NCBI GenBank assembly: GCA_963707135.1
Contig: CAVPOY010000044.1
Span: 62,001 to 126,000, forward strand
DNA: 64,000 nucleotides
Direction of reading: 5' to 3'
Origin: JBGSTR01 sp963707135
GTDB lineage: Bacteria > Pseudomonadota > Gammaproteobacteria > Chromatiales > Chromatiaceae
Shown: positions 36,793 to 45,814 of the stretch, piece after piece
Numbering within the stretch: the stretch's first letter is position 1
Layout: each line of letters begins with the position of its first letter
Notes under the pieces: generated by a model
Database searches by the model: none
Seen by the model: the letters and a program-made list of their open reading frames with translations, nothing else
What the model was told of the DNA's origin: nothing
Made by a program: the position numbers and the translations under genes

Positions 36793-38118
36793 TCACGGCC
36801 GTTCGAACATCGCCATGGATTCCACGTGGGCAGTATGCGGGAACATGTCCATGACCCCCGCCGCCCGCATCCGGTAGCCCAGACCGTTGACCAGCCGATC
36901 CGCGTCCCGGGCCAGCGTCGAAGGGTAACAGGAGACGTAGAGGATGCGCGCGACTCCCAGCCTCGGGAGCCAGTCGAGCACCTGCAGGGCGCCGGTGCGA
37001 GGCGGGTCGAGCAGGGCCTTGCGGTAGCCCCCGTCCATCCAGGGCTGCGCGTCCAGCTCGTCGTAGAGGTTGGCGACATGGAATCGAGCATTGCCGATGC
37101 CGTTGCGCCGCGCGTTGGCGCCCGCCCGCTCGACCAGGCCCTCGTCGCCCTCGACGCCAACGACCTCGCCGGCGCGACGGGCCAGCGGAAGCGTGAAATT
37201 GCCAATCCCGCAGAACAGGTCCAGCACCCGCTCGTCGGGTCCGGGGTCCAGCAGCTCCATGGCCTGGTCGATCATCAGACGGTTCAGCTCCAGGTTGACC
37301 TGGGTGAAATCCGTGGGACCGAACCCGAGCCGGAGGTCGTATCGCGGCAGGTCGTAGTGCAGGTCGACGCCCTGCCCCGGGAGAGGCTGTATGGTCTCTG
37401 TCCCACCTGGCTGCAGATAGACATGGAAACCCTCGCGCTCGGCAAGCCGTTCGAGAACCTCGATATCCTCGGCGCCGGGCGGCTCCAGGACCCGAAACAC
37501 CAGCACGCACGGCTGCTCGCCGACCGCGACCTCGACCTGGGGGACCTTGTCGCGAATGCCAAGCTGGTCGATGGCCTCCGCGACCGCCTGGATACGCTCG
37601 CCGATGGCCGGGTACAGCACCTCGCAGCGGCCGAGGTCCGCGATGAACGAATTGCCCCGCTCGCGGAATCCGACCAGCGTGCGCCCCTTCTTTGCCACCC
37701 GGCGCACGCCGAGCCTTGCCTTGCGCCGGTACCCCCAGTGCCCGGCGGCGAGTGGCGCCAGCCAGCGCTCCGGCGCGACCTTGCCGATCCGCCCCAGCAC
37801 GTCATCCAGTATCCCCTGCTTCATCCGGATCTGGGCCACCGGGTCCTGATGCTGCAGGCTGCAGCCGCCGCAGATGCCGAAGTGGTCGCAGCGCGGCGCG
37901 ACCCGCTCGGGCGACGGGCGCAGCACCTCGACCACGGCCCCCTCATCGAAGCGGCGCTGTGCCCGGGTATAGCGGAAACGCACCCGTTCCCCGGGAAGCG
38001 CACCGTCGAGGAACACCACCTTGCCGTCGAAATGGGTCAAGCCCCTGCCCTCATGGGTCAGGGATTCGATCTCCGCCTCGACCGGCTCCAGAGGCAATGG
38101 CTTGCGCTTCTTGGACAA
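36793..38118 (-). CDS. rlmD: 23S rRNA (uracil-1939-C5)-methyltransferase
   Basis: A SAM-dependent RNA methyltransferase of the TrmA/RumA family that methylates U1939 of 23S rRNA. It has an N-terminal TRAM-like domain (VEAEIESLTHEGRGLTHFDG), the iron-sulfur cluster cysteines (CDHFGICGGCSLQH plus a later CEVLYP), the SAM site LDLFCGIGNFTLPLA and the catalytic block RILYVSCYPSTLARD. The frame is open upstream to an ATG at 38265, but the family's conserved N-terminus begins only after position 38118, where a TTG gives 441 residues (E. coli RlmD has 433); the upstream part overlaps a dispersed repeat at 38149-38191. I prefer the TTG start, with the 38265 start as the alternative. Confidence 0.92.
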   Translation of the reverse strand: MSKKRKPLPLEPVEAEIESLTHEGRGLTHFDGKVVFLDGALPGERVRFRYTRAQRRFDEGAVVEVLRPSPERVAPRCDHFGICGGCSLQHQDPVAQIRMKQGILDDVLGRIGKVAPERWLAPLAAGHWGYRRKARLGVRRVAKKGRTLVGFRERGNSFIADLGRCEVLYPAIGERIQAVAEAIDQLGIRDKVPQVEVAVGEQPCVLVFRVLEPPGAEDIEVLERLAEREGFHVYLQPGGTETIQPLPGQGVDLHYDLPRYDLRLGFGPTDFTQVNLELNRLMIDQAMELLDPGPDERVLDLFCGIGNFTLPLARRAGEVVGVEGDEGLVERAGANARRNGIGNARFHVANLYDELDAQPWMDGGYRKALLDPPRTGALQVLDWLPRLGVARILYVSCYPSTLARDADRLVNGLGYRMRAAGVMDMFPHTAHVESMAMFERP

Positions 38119-38148
38119 TTGGGTGTGTATGTAAGCTGAATTCTGTTG

Positions 38149-38191
38149 GGAGATGCCGACCAAATGCCATCCCGGCACTTCATCGCTCGCG
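38149..38191. repeat. Dispersed short repeat, copy B
   Basis: Matches 3727-3770 at 37 of 44 aligned positions with one gap (shared GCCATCCYGGCACTT core). It lies just upstream of the likely rlmD start. See copy A. Confidence 0.6.
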
Positions 38192-38687
38192 CTCCGAGAG
38201 ACGCGACTCTCGGGAAGCCTCGTTTGCAACGGCTTAGCGCCATTACTGCCACGGCTATGGGCCATCGAACGACGGCGTGGCGGCAATAGTATACCGAGCG
38301 GACGCCGGTAACCCGGTCTCGCGCGGCTCGCGGCTGCTCGCGGTCGGGGCCTTCGACGACCGCACGCCTCGGGGCGTGGCGAAATCAGACGCTGTCCATC
38401 CGCTGGCCAGAGAACCTGCGGTAACCGAGTCGGTATCAATGCGTGGCGTCGTTGTATCTAGGCTCCGGTCCATCGACGGTGCCTCGCTGAAGGTGCCCAA
38501 GAGCGCCGACACCTGGACCGTCGCGGCGGATGGCAACGAGCAGTATCGCCTCGCCGATGCCTTTATCACCGGGGGCTGATCGGCGCCTCCCGATCCAAGA
38601 TCCATGCACTTAGCACGAGGACTCAACCCTGACAGCAGTTGCAGCAGTGCGTCTCTCACACACGCCCGGCGCGACGGGCCGGTCGCG
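38192..38687. other. Region without a confident gene
   Basis: Two mutually antisense frames are open here (for example 38277-38579 on the plus strand, about 100 codons). Neither resembles a known family and neither has a good ribosome-binding site. The promoter of rlmD should lie near 38130-38300. Confidence 0.35.
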
Positions 38688-39086
38688 CTACTCCGGCCGC
38701 CTCGGATCGGGTCCCCGGTCCGCCGGTGCGCCGTAGCCTTGACCACCATAGCCGTAGGCGGGTCCGCCATACCCGTAACCCGGGCCACCGTAACCATAAC
38801 CTGGGCCACCGTATCCGTAGCCGGGTCCGCCGTAGCCCCAACCCGGCCCACCGTAGCCATAGCCGGGACCACCGTAGCCCCAACCGGGTCCGCCGTAGCC
38901 GTAACCTGGCCCTCCCCAGCGATCGTCGTCGTAATCGCGGTTCTTGCCGCCACCCATCCACTTGGACGGGTTCATCATGTCTCCGAAATTGATCGCGAGG
39001 GCGCTGCCCCCGCCGGTGGCCAGGGTCAGGCCCAGGATCATGCTCACCGCGCCGCGCTTGGTCATCTGACCGGAACTCATTTTCAT
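38688..39086 (-). CDS. Exported Gly/Tyr/Pro-rich repeat protein
   Basis: A 132-residue protein with a signal peptide (GAVSMILGLTLATGGGSALA), a short conserved-looking segment (INFGDMMNPSKWMGGG), an acidic DYDDDR patch, then nine or so tandem GGPGYGYG / GGPGWGYG units up to residue 118. Repeats of 8 residues alternate Y and W at one position. The repeat region is compositionally extreme and could form an extended, sticky surface polymer or bind ligands through its aromatic residues. The NPSKWMGG motif followed by an aromatic Gly-rich tail is what makes it look like a conserved gene rather than chance. No neighbour suggests a role; function is unknown. Confidence 0.72.
   Translation of the reverse strand: MKMSSGQMTKRGAVSMILGLTLATGGGSALAINFGDMMNPSKWMGGGKNRDYDDDRWGGPGYGYGGPGWGYGGPGYGYGGPGWGYGGPGYGYGGPGYGYGGPGYGYGGPAYGYGGQGYGAPADRGPDPRRPE
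38709..38930 (-). repeat. 24-base tandem repeats encoding GPGYGYG units
   Basis: A run of 24-base units (coding for GGPGYGYG or GGPGWGYG) fills this interval in the minus-strand gene 38688-39086. Sequence variation is at third positions, showing that the amino acid pattern is kept rather than the DNA. Confidence 0.8.
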
Positions 39087-39369
39087 CTCCCTCGACCGTC
39101 TGACTCTCGGTCGACCTAAGTGGATTGATCGCGTCCTCCTGACAGACGGCGAGCGCCGGGCAGGTGCCGCCAGCTTATCAGACCCACGGCTAAGGCGTTG
39201 CTATCGCGCGCTGATCGGACGGGCGCTGGACAACCCCGCTGGCGCCTAGCGTCGGCGAACCATGGCGGGGCTGGCCTTACAGCCCTACCCCGAGGCTCTT
39301 GGGGCGTCGGGATTACTCGCGGTATGCCGGCGAGAGGCTCAATAGTAGGCGGCATTCCGCCGCTGATTG

Positions 39370-39831
39370 GAATTGGCGCTGGGGCAGGCGGGGCAATCGG
39401 GGCCGCGGGCCCTAAAATTGCCGGGGGACGCGGGCGCCAAGGCGATCCTGCAGGAGTGGTGGAGTGGCGAAGGACCGGGACCGGGCACCTGACGCTTCAA
39501 CCTGAAGGCCGAGGCGGATGACGTCGTCGGGCGTTCGTTTGCGGTGCATGTCCCCAACGATGCGGGGCGGGAGGAGCAACTCAAGCGGTTCGTGGCCGAC
39601 GCAAGGGCGGGTAGACCGACCAAGGTCTTCGTGAGCGGTCGGCCCTTCACCTTCGACGCCCCCACGCAGGCCAGAGACCTGACCGGCCTGTACCTGGAGC
39701 TTGAGTCGTCCCGAGACATCCGGCTCGCGGCCTCGGACGAGGAGTTACGGGCGGAACGCCCGAATCAGTTCGGGAAACGCGTCCCATCGGCGTGCTTCAC
39801 TCAGGCTGGGAAAACGCCGGTCGACAGATAA
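39370..39831 (+). pseudogene. Fragment of an unrecognised protein gene with an in-frame stop
   Basis: One frame reads ALKLPGDAGAKAILQEWWSG, then GEGPGPGT, a TGA near 39491, and continues in the same frame with RFNLKAEADDVVGRSFAVHV and KVFVSGRPFTFDAPT, then LTGLYLELESSRDIRLA. The coherence across the stop suggests a decayed gene or a base error. The 3' end overlaps the cysM terminus on the other strand. No start codon with a ribosome-binding site is evident and the N-terminus is missing. I do not recognise the family. Confidence 0.35.
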
Positions 39832-40691
39832 CGGTCGCCCCGGTCGCAGACGATGACGACGATGAGCGCGCCGCTGACCTCGGCCGAGAGCCTGAGCGCC
39901 GCGGCCACCGCGCCGCCGGAGGAGACCCCGCCGAAGATGCCCTCCCGCGCGGCCAGGTCCCGGGCCGTCTGCTCGGCGAGGTCCTGGGAGACGTCGATGA
40001 TCCGGTCCACGCCGGCCGGGTCGTAGATCTTCGGCAGATAGGCCTCCGGCCAGCGCCGGATCCCGGGGATGCTGGACCCCTCCTCCGGCTGCACGCCGAT
40101 GATCTGGACCTCGGGGTTCTGTGCCTTGAGGAACCGCCCTACGCCCATGATGGTTCCGGTGGTACCCATCGAGCTGACGAAATGGGTGACCCGGCCCGCC
40201 GTATCGCGCCAGATCTCGGGGCCGGTGGTCTCGTAATGGGCCGCCGGGTTGTCCGGGTTCGAGAACTGATCGAGCCGATACCCCTCGCCGCGCGCCTCCA
40301 TCGCGTTCGCGAGGTCGATCGCCGCCTCCATGCTGCCCTCGCGGGGCGTCAGCAGGATCTCGGCGCCGAAGCTCCGCATCACGGCGCGGCGCTCCACGCT
40401 CATGTGCTCGGGCATGATCAGCACCATCCGGTAGCCCCGGATCGCCGCGGCCATGGCCAGGGCGATCCCGGTGTTGCCGCTGGTGGCCTCGATCAGGGTG
40501 TCCCCCGGCCGGATGGTGCCCCGCTCCTCGGCGCGCCGGATCATGTTGAGCGCCGGACGGTCCTTCACCGACCCGGCCGGGTTGCTGCCCTCCAGTTTCA
40601 CCAGCACCAGGTTGTCGGTCTCGCCGGGCAGGCGCTGGAGCCGGACCAGCGGCGTGTTGCCGACACAGTCTTCGATCGTCGGATAGGTCAT
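39801..40691 (-). CDS. cysM: Cysteine synthase B
   Basis: A 296-residue PLP enzyme that makes cysteine from O-acetylserine and sulfide or thiosulfate. The Schiff-base lysine is in NPAGSVKDRPALNMI, the phosphate-binding loop is ATSGNTGIALAMA and the substrate loop SSMGTTGTIMGVGRFL. The sequence DNLVLVKLEGSNPAGSVKDR and MPEHMSVERRAVMRSFGAEI are more like CysM than CysK. The ATG at 40691 gives the usual family length. It is transcribed away from the Hpt gene. Use of thiosulfate would suit a sulfur bacterium. Confidence 0.93.
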   Translation of the reverse strand: MTYPTIEDCVGNTPLVRLQRLPGETDNLVLVKLEGSNPAGSVKDRPALNMIRRAEERGTIRPGDTLIEATSGNTGIALAMAAAIRGYRMVLIMPEHMSVERRAVMRSFGAEILLTPREGSMEAAIDLANAMEARGEGYRLDQFSNPDNPAAHYETTGPEIWRDTAGRVTHFVSSMGTTGTIMGVGRFLKAQNPEVQIIGVQPEEGSSIPGIRRWPEAYLPKIYDPAGVDRIIDVSQDLAEQTARDLAAREGIFGGVSSGGAVAAALRLSAEVSGALIVVIVCDRGDRYLSTGVFPA

Positions 40692-40878
40692 CGCTCGCCC
40701 TCCCGGCCGGGATCGGGGACCCGGCGCTCGTCCATAGGCCGGCATTCTGCACCAGGACCGACACTCGACCAAGCTCGCGAGACCCCCGTCACCATCGGAG
40801 ACACGCTCCTGGACGCCGGCAAACCCATCCCGCTACAGTTGCGCGCGGTGTCAAGAGCACACGCAAAGGAAGTCAGCG

Positions 40879-41238
40879 ATGCAGCAGAAACCCGCCAAGC
40901 CCCGTCCCGCGACCCTGCCGGCCCGAGACGAGGTCGCGGCCCTGGCAAGCACCGGAGGCGACGCCGATCTGGCCCGCGAGCTGCTCTCGGCCCTGATCGC
41001 CGAGTTGCCAGTCGAGCTGGCAGGGCTCAAGGCGTGCCTCGAGCGGGACGACACGACCGGACTCGCCGAGCAGGCCCACCAGGTGCGTGGCGGCACCCGG
41101 TATTGCGGCGTTCCGGCCCTGGACGAGGCGGTCGAGGCCCTCGAGCGGGCCGCCCGGGGCGGCGACCGGGCGCATATCCTGAGCGCCTTCGGCCTCGTCG
41201 AGCGGGAGGTCCGGCGGCTCAGCGCGTCGGTCGGCTGA
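40879..41238 (+). CDS. Histidine phosphotransfer (Hpt) domain protein
   Basis: A 119-residue stand-alone Hpt protein. The phosphoacceptor histidine is H67 in AEQAHQVRGGTRYCGVPAL, the typical HxxxG pattern on a four-helix bundle. Such modules pass phosphate between a hybrid histidine kinase (often BarA or ArcB type) and a response regulator; neither partner is nearby. GGAAGTCAGC precedes the start. Divergent from cysM; the next gene starts 400 bases downstream. Confidence 0.85.
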   Translation: MQQKPAKPRPATLPARDEVAALASTGGDADLARELLSALIAELPVELAGLKACLERDDTTGLAEQAHQVRGGTRYCGVPALDEAVEALERAARGGDRAHILSAFGLVEREVRRLSASVG

Positions 41239-41643
41239 ACGTCTCTCCGGCCAATAGAACGGCGTGCTGACAAGCGTGGTGTCCGCTGCGTCTTTTTGGG
41301 GTCACAGTGTCCTGGGGCGAGTAGCTCGCGGGCATGGCTCGGCGCAGCCTCAAGCCTTCCGGGACGGCGTCTGCCCCTGCCCGCACCAAGGGCGGACTTT
41401 TGCCGCTCTACCTTCGCAACGGCGAAACTGCCGTCCCCGGGGAAGTGCCGAACCAAATTCCGTTCAGGGATGGCGCCTAAAGGCGCCGGATTGACGCCGG
41501 TCAATTCCAGGCGCTGTTTTTTCCGATCCTGCCCCCTGTGCGCCGCCGCTGCCGCCCTCGAGCATGACGCTTTTGTTACACTTTGCGCCGGTCCAACATC
41601 GGCCCGCCGCCTAGTCCTCCAAGCGCCGGTACGGCGCGCCTAC
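41239..41643. other. Intergenic region upstream of the second CorC-type gene
   Basis: The frame of the CorC gene is open upstream to 41296 but that part is not protein-like (rich in S, R, P and C), so it is treated as non-coding. No repeats or terminator were seen. Confidence 0.4.
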
Positions 41644-42903
41644 GTGCAAGAACTTCTCGTTCTCCTGATCCTTCTGGTCTTGTCTGGCGTTTTCTCCGGT
41701 TCGGAGACCGCGCTCGTATCCATCTCCCTCGCCCGCGCCGAGGCCCTGAAACGGGAGGGGCGCCCCGGCTCCACGGCCCTCTACTACCTGAAGACCAACC
41801 CGGCGCGCATGTTGATCACCATCCTGATCGGCAACAACGTGGTCAACATCGCGGCATCCGCTATTGCCACCGTCATCGCCACCGAAAGGCTCGGCCACCT
41901 CGGCCCCGGCATCGCCGTCGGCGTGCTGACCATCCTGATCCTGATCTTCGGGGAGATCACGCCCAAGAGCCTCGCCACCCGTTATTCCGAGCGTATCTCG
42001 CTGGTGATCGCCCCCGTGATGTACGGCTTTATGCGCGCCATCTACCCGCTGGTGTGGCTGTTCAACGCCTTCACCAACTGGGTGCAACGGATGACGGGAA
42101 AGGAAGGCGACCCCATGGTCACCGAGGCCGAGCTCATCAGCATGGTGGAACACGGCGAGGAGGAAGGGACTATCGAGGCCGACGAGCGGGAGATGATCGA
42201 ACGGGTCTTCATTCTGAACGACCTCAAGGCCGGGGACGTCATGACCCCGAAGCGCCGGGTGTTCTCGTTGGACGGGCGGCGCACGGTCGCTGACGTGCTG
42301 CCGCAGGTGCTCGAGGGGACCTATTCTCGGATTCCCTTGTATGGCGATGACCCGGACGAAATCCTCAAGGTCCTGTTCCTGCGCGATCTCCTGGAAGCCA
42401 AGCTCGCCGACAATACCGACATCCCCATCATGAACATCGGGCGCATACCGCTTTTCGTGCCTGAGAACCAGAAGATCGACCAGCTGCTGTCCATTCTCCG
42501 TAAGAACAAGCTGCACCTGGCGGTGGTGGTCGACGACACCGGCTATCTGCAAGGCGTGGTGACGCTCGAGGACCTGCTCGAGGAGCTGGTGGGCGAAATC
42601 TATGACGAGCTCGACAAGTTGCCGGAGAACTTCGTTACCGTCTCCGACGACAGCATTTTGGTCAACGGCGATGTCGAGCTACGGGTGGTCGAGGAATTCT
42701 TCGGCATCGAGCTGCCGGGCAAGCCGACAGATACCGTGAGCCGATGGATCCTAGGCTACACGGCCCGGATCCCGTCCCAGGACGAGGGCCTTTCCCTGGA
42801 CGGGCTCGAGATCCAGGTAAAGAACGCCTCAGAGCGCCGCATACGTCAGGTCATGCTCAAGCGCCTGCCACGGGGGGACGAGAGCGAGGGCTCACCCGCC
42901 TAG
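41644..42903 (+). CDS. Hemolysin/CorC-type (CNNM, DUF21-CBS) membrane protein, second copy
   Basis: A 419-residue paralogue of 24896-26431. GTG 41644 starts directly in the first membrane helix (QELLVLLILLVLSGVFSGSE). The DUF21 part is about 1-180 (with IFGEITPKSLATRYSERISL), CBS domains 200-325 (MTPKRRVFSLDGRRTVADVL and VVTLEDLLEELVGEIYDELD), and the CorC_HlyC domain 340-410. It is closer to the YfjD/CorB type by its length and by lack of an acidic tail. The family is tied to magnesium/cobalt homeostasis. It stands alone, with the acetyltransferase gene convergent. Confidence 0.9.
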   Translation: MQELLVLLILLVLSGVFSGSETALVSISLARAEALKREGRPGSTALYYLKTNPARMLITILIGNNVVNIAASAIATVIATERLGHLGPGIAVGVLTILILIFGEITPKSLATRYSERISLVIAPVMYGFMRAIYPLVWLFNAFTNWVQRMTGKEGDPMVTEAELISMVEHGEEEGTIEADEREMIERVFILNDLKAGDVMTPKRRVFSLDGRRTVADVLPQVLEGTYSRIPLYGDDPDEILKVLFLRDLLEAKLADNTDIPIMNIGRIPLFVPENQKIDQLLSILRKNKLHLAVVVDDTGYLQGVVTLEDLLEELVGEIYDELDKLPENFVTVSDDSILVNGDVELRVVEEFFGIELPGKPTDTVSRWILGYTARIPSQDEGLSLDGLEIQVKNASERRIRQVMLKRLPRGDESEGSPA

Positions 42904-42947
42904 CAGGACGATCCCGAGCCGTTGCCTGAACTGGGGCGCGGAGCCGC

Positions 42948-45626
42948 TCACAGCAGCTTGCTGACGAGCTTGATGCCCGGGTCCTGGGGATCGGTCGTGA
43001 TATGGAACCCGAGCGACTTGACCAACGCGAGCATGCGGGTGTTCGCGGTCAGCACCTCGCCCTCCATGATCCTTAGACCCCGCGAACGGGCGTTCTGCAT
43101 CAGCGAACGCATCAGCCTCGCGCCGATCCCCAGGTTCCGCGACTGGTCCGAGACCACGATCGCGAACTCGCAGACCTCGCCGCCCGGCCGCGAGATGTAG
43201 CGGGCCACCCCGACCTCCATCTCCTTGCCGTCGCGCTCGACCACGCCGATCAGCGCCATCTCCCGGTCATAGTCGATCTGGGTGAAGCGCACCAGCATCT
43301 CCGGTGTGAGCTCCTTTATCGCCTGCATGAACCGGAAGTACTTGGTCTGCTCGGACAGCGATCGGACGAACTCCTGCTCCATCTCGGCATCTTCCGGGCG
43401 CACCGGCCGGATGGTCAGGTCCGTTCCGTCCGGCAGCTGCACCCGCTCGATCAAATGGCTCGGGTAGGGGTGGATGGCCATGTGGCCGTAGGTGGTCAAC
43501 TGGGACGGGCGATAGTTCACCTCGATCCGCACATCCACGGCGATGACCTCCTTGTCGTTTCCGATCAGCGGGTTGATGTCCATCGAGATGATCTCCGGGA
43601 CCTCGCAGACCATCTCGGAGACACGCTGCAGTATCTTCGCCAGGGCCACTCGGTTCATCGGCGGCATCTGCTGGAAGACCCCCATCAGCCTCGCCACGCG
43701 GGTCTGGTCGATCATGGTCTGGATGATGAAGGCGTTCAGCGGCGGCAGCCCCAGCGCCCGGTCTTCCAGCACCTCGACCGTGGTCCCGCCGGCACCGAAG
43801 GCGATCACCGGGCCGAAGATCGAATCGCGCATCACGCCGATCATCAGCTCTCGGGCCGCCTGGCTCGAGACCATGTGCTCGACTGTGATGCCCTCGATGC
43901 GAGCATCGGGCCGGAGACGTTTGGCCCGCAGCACGATCTCGGTGAAGGTACGCCGAACGGACTGGGCGTCGTCGATGTTCAGCCGCACCCCGTCCACGTC
44001 CGACTTGTGCGCCAGGTCCGGGGAGTTGATCTTCATTACCACCGGAAACCCGAGGGCCTCGGCGGCCATCAGCGCCTCGTTGGGCGTGCGCGCCAGCACG
44101 GCCTGCATGGTCGGAATCCGGAACGCCGACAGGATCGCCTTGGCCTCGATGGTGCCCAGGACCTTGCGGCCCTCTGCCATGACCCCTTCGATGATCAGGC
44201 GCGCGCCCTCCGTGTCCGGGGCATCTCCCTGGGACAGCGGTCCGGGAGACTGCATCAGGAGCTTCTGGTTGCGCTGGAAGGTCGCCAGGAAGGACAGGGC
44301 CTCGACCGCGACCTCCGGACTCTCGAAGTGCGGGACATGGTACTCGGACAGCAGCGCCTGGGCCGGAGCCACCCGGTTGCCGCCCATCCAGCAGGCCAGG
44401 AGCGGCTTGCGGGTCTTCTGGTAGGCCTCGATCAACTGCTCGGCGGTCCCCAACGGGTCTTCGCAGCCCAGCGGCGCCAGGATGCAGATGAGACCGTGGA
44501 CCTCGGGGTCCTCGAGGCAGGCGTCGACGGCCAGGCGGAAGCGCTCGGGCGGCGCGTCGCTGATAATGTCCACCGGATTGCCGTGAGACCAGTAGTCCGG
44601 CAACGCCTTCTCCAGCGTCTGCCGGGTGTTGTCGCCGAGCTGGGCCAGACGGAGCCCCAGGTCCGAGGCACGGTCGGCCGCCAGAACGCCCGGGCCACCG
44701 GCGTTGGTGACAATCGCGATGCCGTCGCCGGCCAGCCGGCGCCCGGTGCCGAAGACCTGGGCGGCCGCGAACAGCTGCTCGAGTCCGTCCACCTGCACGA
44801 CGCCGGCACGCTCCGTTACCGCCCGGAACACGTCCGGCGCCCCGACCCAAGCGCCGGTGTGGGACTTGATGGCCCGGGTTCCGGCCGCGTGCCGGCCCGC
44901 CTTGACCACGACCACCGGCTTGAGGCGCGCGGCGGCACGCAGGCCGCTCATGAAATGACGCGCGGCGCGGACCCCCTCCACGTAGAGCAGGATGCACTGG
45001 GTCTGCGTATCGAGAGCCAGATAGTCGAGCACGTCGCCGAAGTCGATATCGGCCGCCGCGCCGAGCGACACCAGCGCCGAGAACCCCAGATGCCTGGGAC
45101 CGGACCAATCCACCATCGCCGTGCAGATCGCCCCCGATTGGGAGACCAGCGCGACATTGCCCCGCGGCGGTATGTCCTGGCCGACGCTGGCATTGAGCCC
45201 GTGCTGGGGGCGCATGACACCGATGGAGTTCGGCCCGAGCACCCGGATGCGGTTGCGCCTGGCCGCGTCCACGAGCTTTTCCTGCAGCGCGGTACCGCGC
45301 TCGCCCCGCTCGGCATACCCGGCCGAGTACACCACAGCGGTCTTGACGCCGTAGGCCCCGCAATCGTCCAGGACCGCCGGGATACCGTCCGGCGGGATCG
45401 CGATCAGCGCCAGGTCGATGCGCCTGTCGAGCTCGCGCAGATCCTTGTAGCAGCGTTCGCCGGCAACCTTGTCGTGCTTCGGATTGATCGCGAAGCTGTG
45501 TCCCTTGTAACCGCCGTTCAGAAGGTTGCGGAACACCGCGCCGCCGATGGAGCCGGCGCCATCGCTGGCCCCGAACACCGCGACGGACTGAGGCGTGAAC
45601 AGTTGTTCGATGTCGGACAAGCGCAT
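42948..45626 (-). CDS. Protein lysine acetyltransferase, Pat type (ADP-forming acyl-CoA ligase-like plus GNAT)
   Basis: An 892-residue fusion, close to the 886 of E. coli YfiQ/PatZ. Residues about 1-460 are CoA-binding and succinyl-CoA-ligase-like (SVAVFGASDGAGSIGGAVFR, ALVSQSGAICTAMVDWSG), 490-700 ATP-grasp (GFPVVMKINSPDLAHKSDVD), and the last 190 a GNAT domain (VARYISRPGGEVCEFAIVVSD, then RNLGIGARLMRSLMQNARSR, the acetyl-CoA loop). Enzymes of this kind acetylate lysines, most famously of acetyl-CoA synthetase, and so tune central metabolism. The start is the ATG at 45626. It diverges from a deacetylase-type gene at 45815, which could reverse its action. Confidence 0.93.
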   Translation of the reverse strand: MRLSDIEQLFTPQSVAVFGASDGAGSIGGAVFRNLLNGGYKGHSFAINPKHDKVAGERCYKDLRELDRRIDLALIAIPPDGIPAVLDDCGAYGVKTAVVYSAGYAERGERGTALQEKLVDAARRNRIRVLGPNSIGVMRPQHGLNASVGQDIPPRGNVALVSQSGAICTAMVDWSGPRHLGFSALVSLGAAADIDFGDVLDYLALDTQTQCILLYVEGVRAARHFMSGLRAAARLKPVVVVKAGRHAAGTRAIKSHTGAWVGAPDVFRAVTERAGVVQVDGLEQLFAAAQVFGTGRRLAGDGIAIVTNAGGPGVLAADRASDLGLRLAQLGDNTRQTLEKALPDYWSHGNPVDIISDAPPERFRLAVDACLEDPEVHGLICILAPLGCEDPLGTAEQLIEAYQKTRKPLLACWMGGNRVAPAQALLSEYHVPHFESPEVAVEALSFLATFQRNQKLLMQSPGPLSQGDAPDTEGARLIIEGVMAEGRKVLGTIEAKAILSAFRIPTMQAVLARTPNEALMAAEALGFPVVMKINSPDLAHKSDVDGVRLNIDDAQSVRRTFTEIVLRAKRLRPDARIEGITVEHMVSSQAARELMIGVMRDSIFGPVIAFGAGGTTVEVLEDRALGLPPLNAFIIQTMIDQTRVARLMGVFQQMPPMNRVALAKILQRVSEMVCEVPEIISMDINPLIGNDKEVIAVDVRIEVNYRPSQLTTYGHMAIHPYPSHLIERVQLPDGTDLTIRPVRPEDAEMEQEFVRSLSEQTKYFRFMQAIKELTPEMLVRFTQIDYDREMALIGVVERDGKEMEVGVARYISRPGGEVCEFAIVVSDQSRNLGIGARLMRSLMQNARSRGLRIMEGEVLTANTRMLALVKSLGFHITTDPQDPGIKLVSKLL

Positions 45627-45814
45627 CGGGTATGCCCTCCCGGGCACGATTGGGTTTAAGCTTGCGCCTTTATCGGTCCCGGCGGCGGCCAGGGCCCCGC
45701 GGGCGGCGGTAGCCGGCGCGGACCCGGGCCGTGCCTGCCGCGCCTTGCTGAACAACAACGAGCCGCCGCGCCGGCCGCGAGCCGGATCCGGCCGCCGGCC
45801 TTCGAGGACCCGCC
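45627..45814. promoter_or_regulatory. Divergent promoter region, acetyltransferase and deacetylase
   Basis: A 188-base gap with the Pat-type gene leaving to the left and the histone-deacetylase-like gene leaving to the right. Both promoters must be inside it, so one regulator could set the balance. It contains the palindrome-like, GC-rich run CCGCGGGCGGCGG but no sure operator. Confidence 0.6.

Noticed and set aside
38277..38579. A 100-codon plus-strand gene
   Set aside because: No ribosome-binding site, no known pattern, and an equally open antisense frame; coding potential could not be supported.
39489..39494. Selenocysteine recoding at the in-frame TGA
   Set aside because: No downstream hairpin of bacterial SECIS type was evident and the protein matches no selenoprotein family I know; a decayed gene is simpler.
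43455..45659. A 734-codon plus-strand open frame
   Set aside because: It is fully antisense to the Pat-type acetyltransferase gene, rich in H, R, G and D, and without domain motifs: a high-GC shadow frame.
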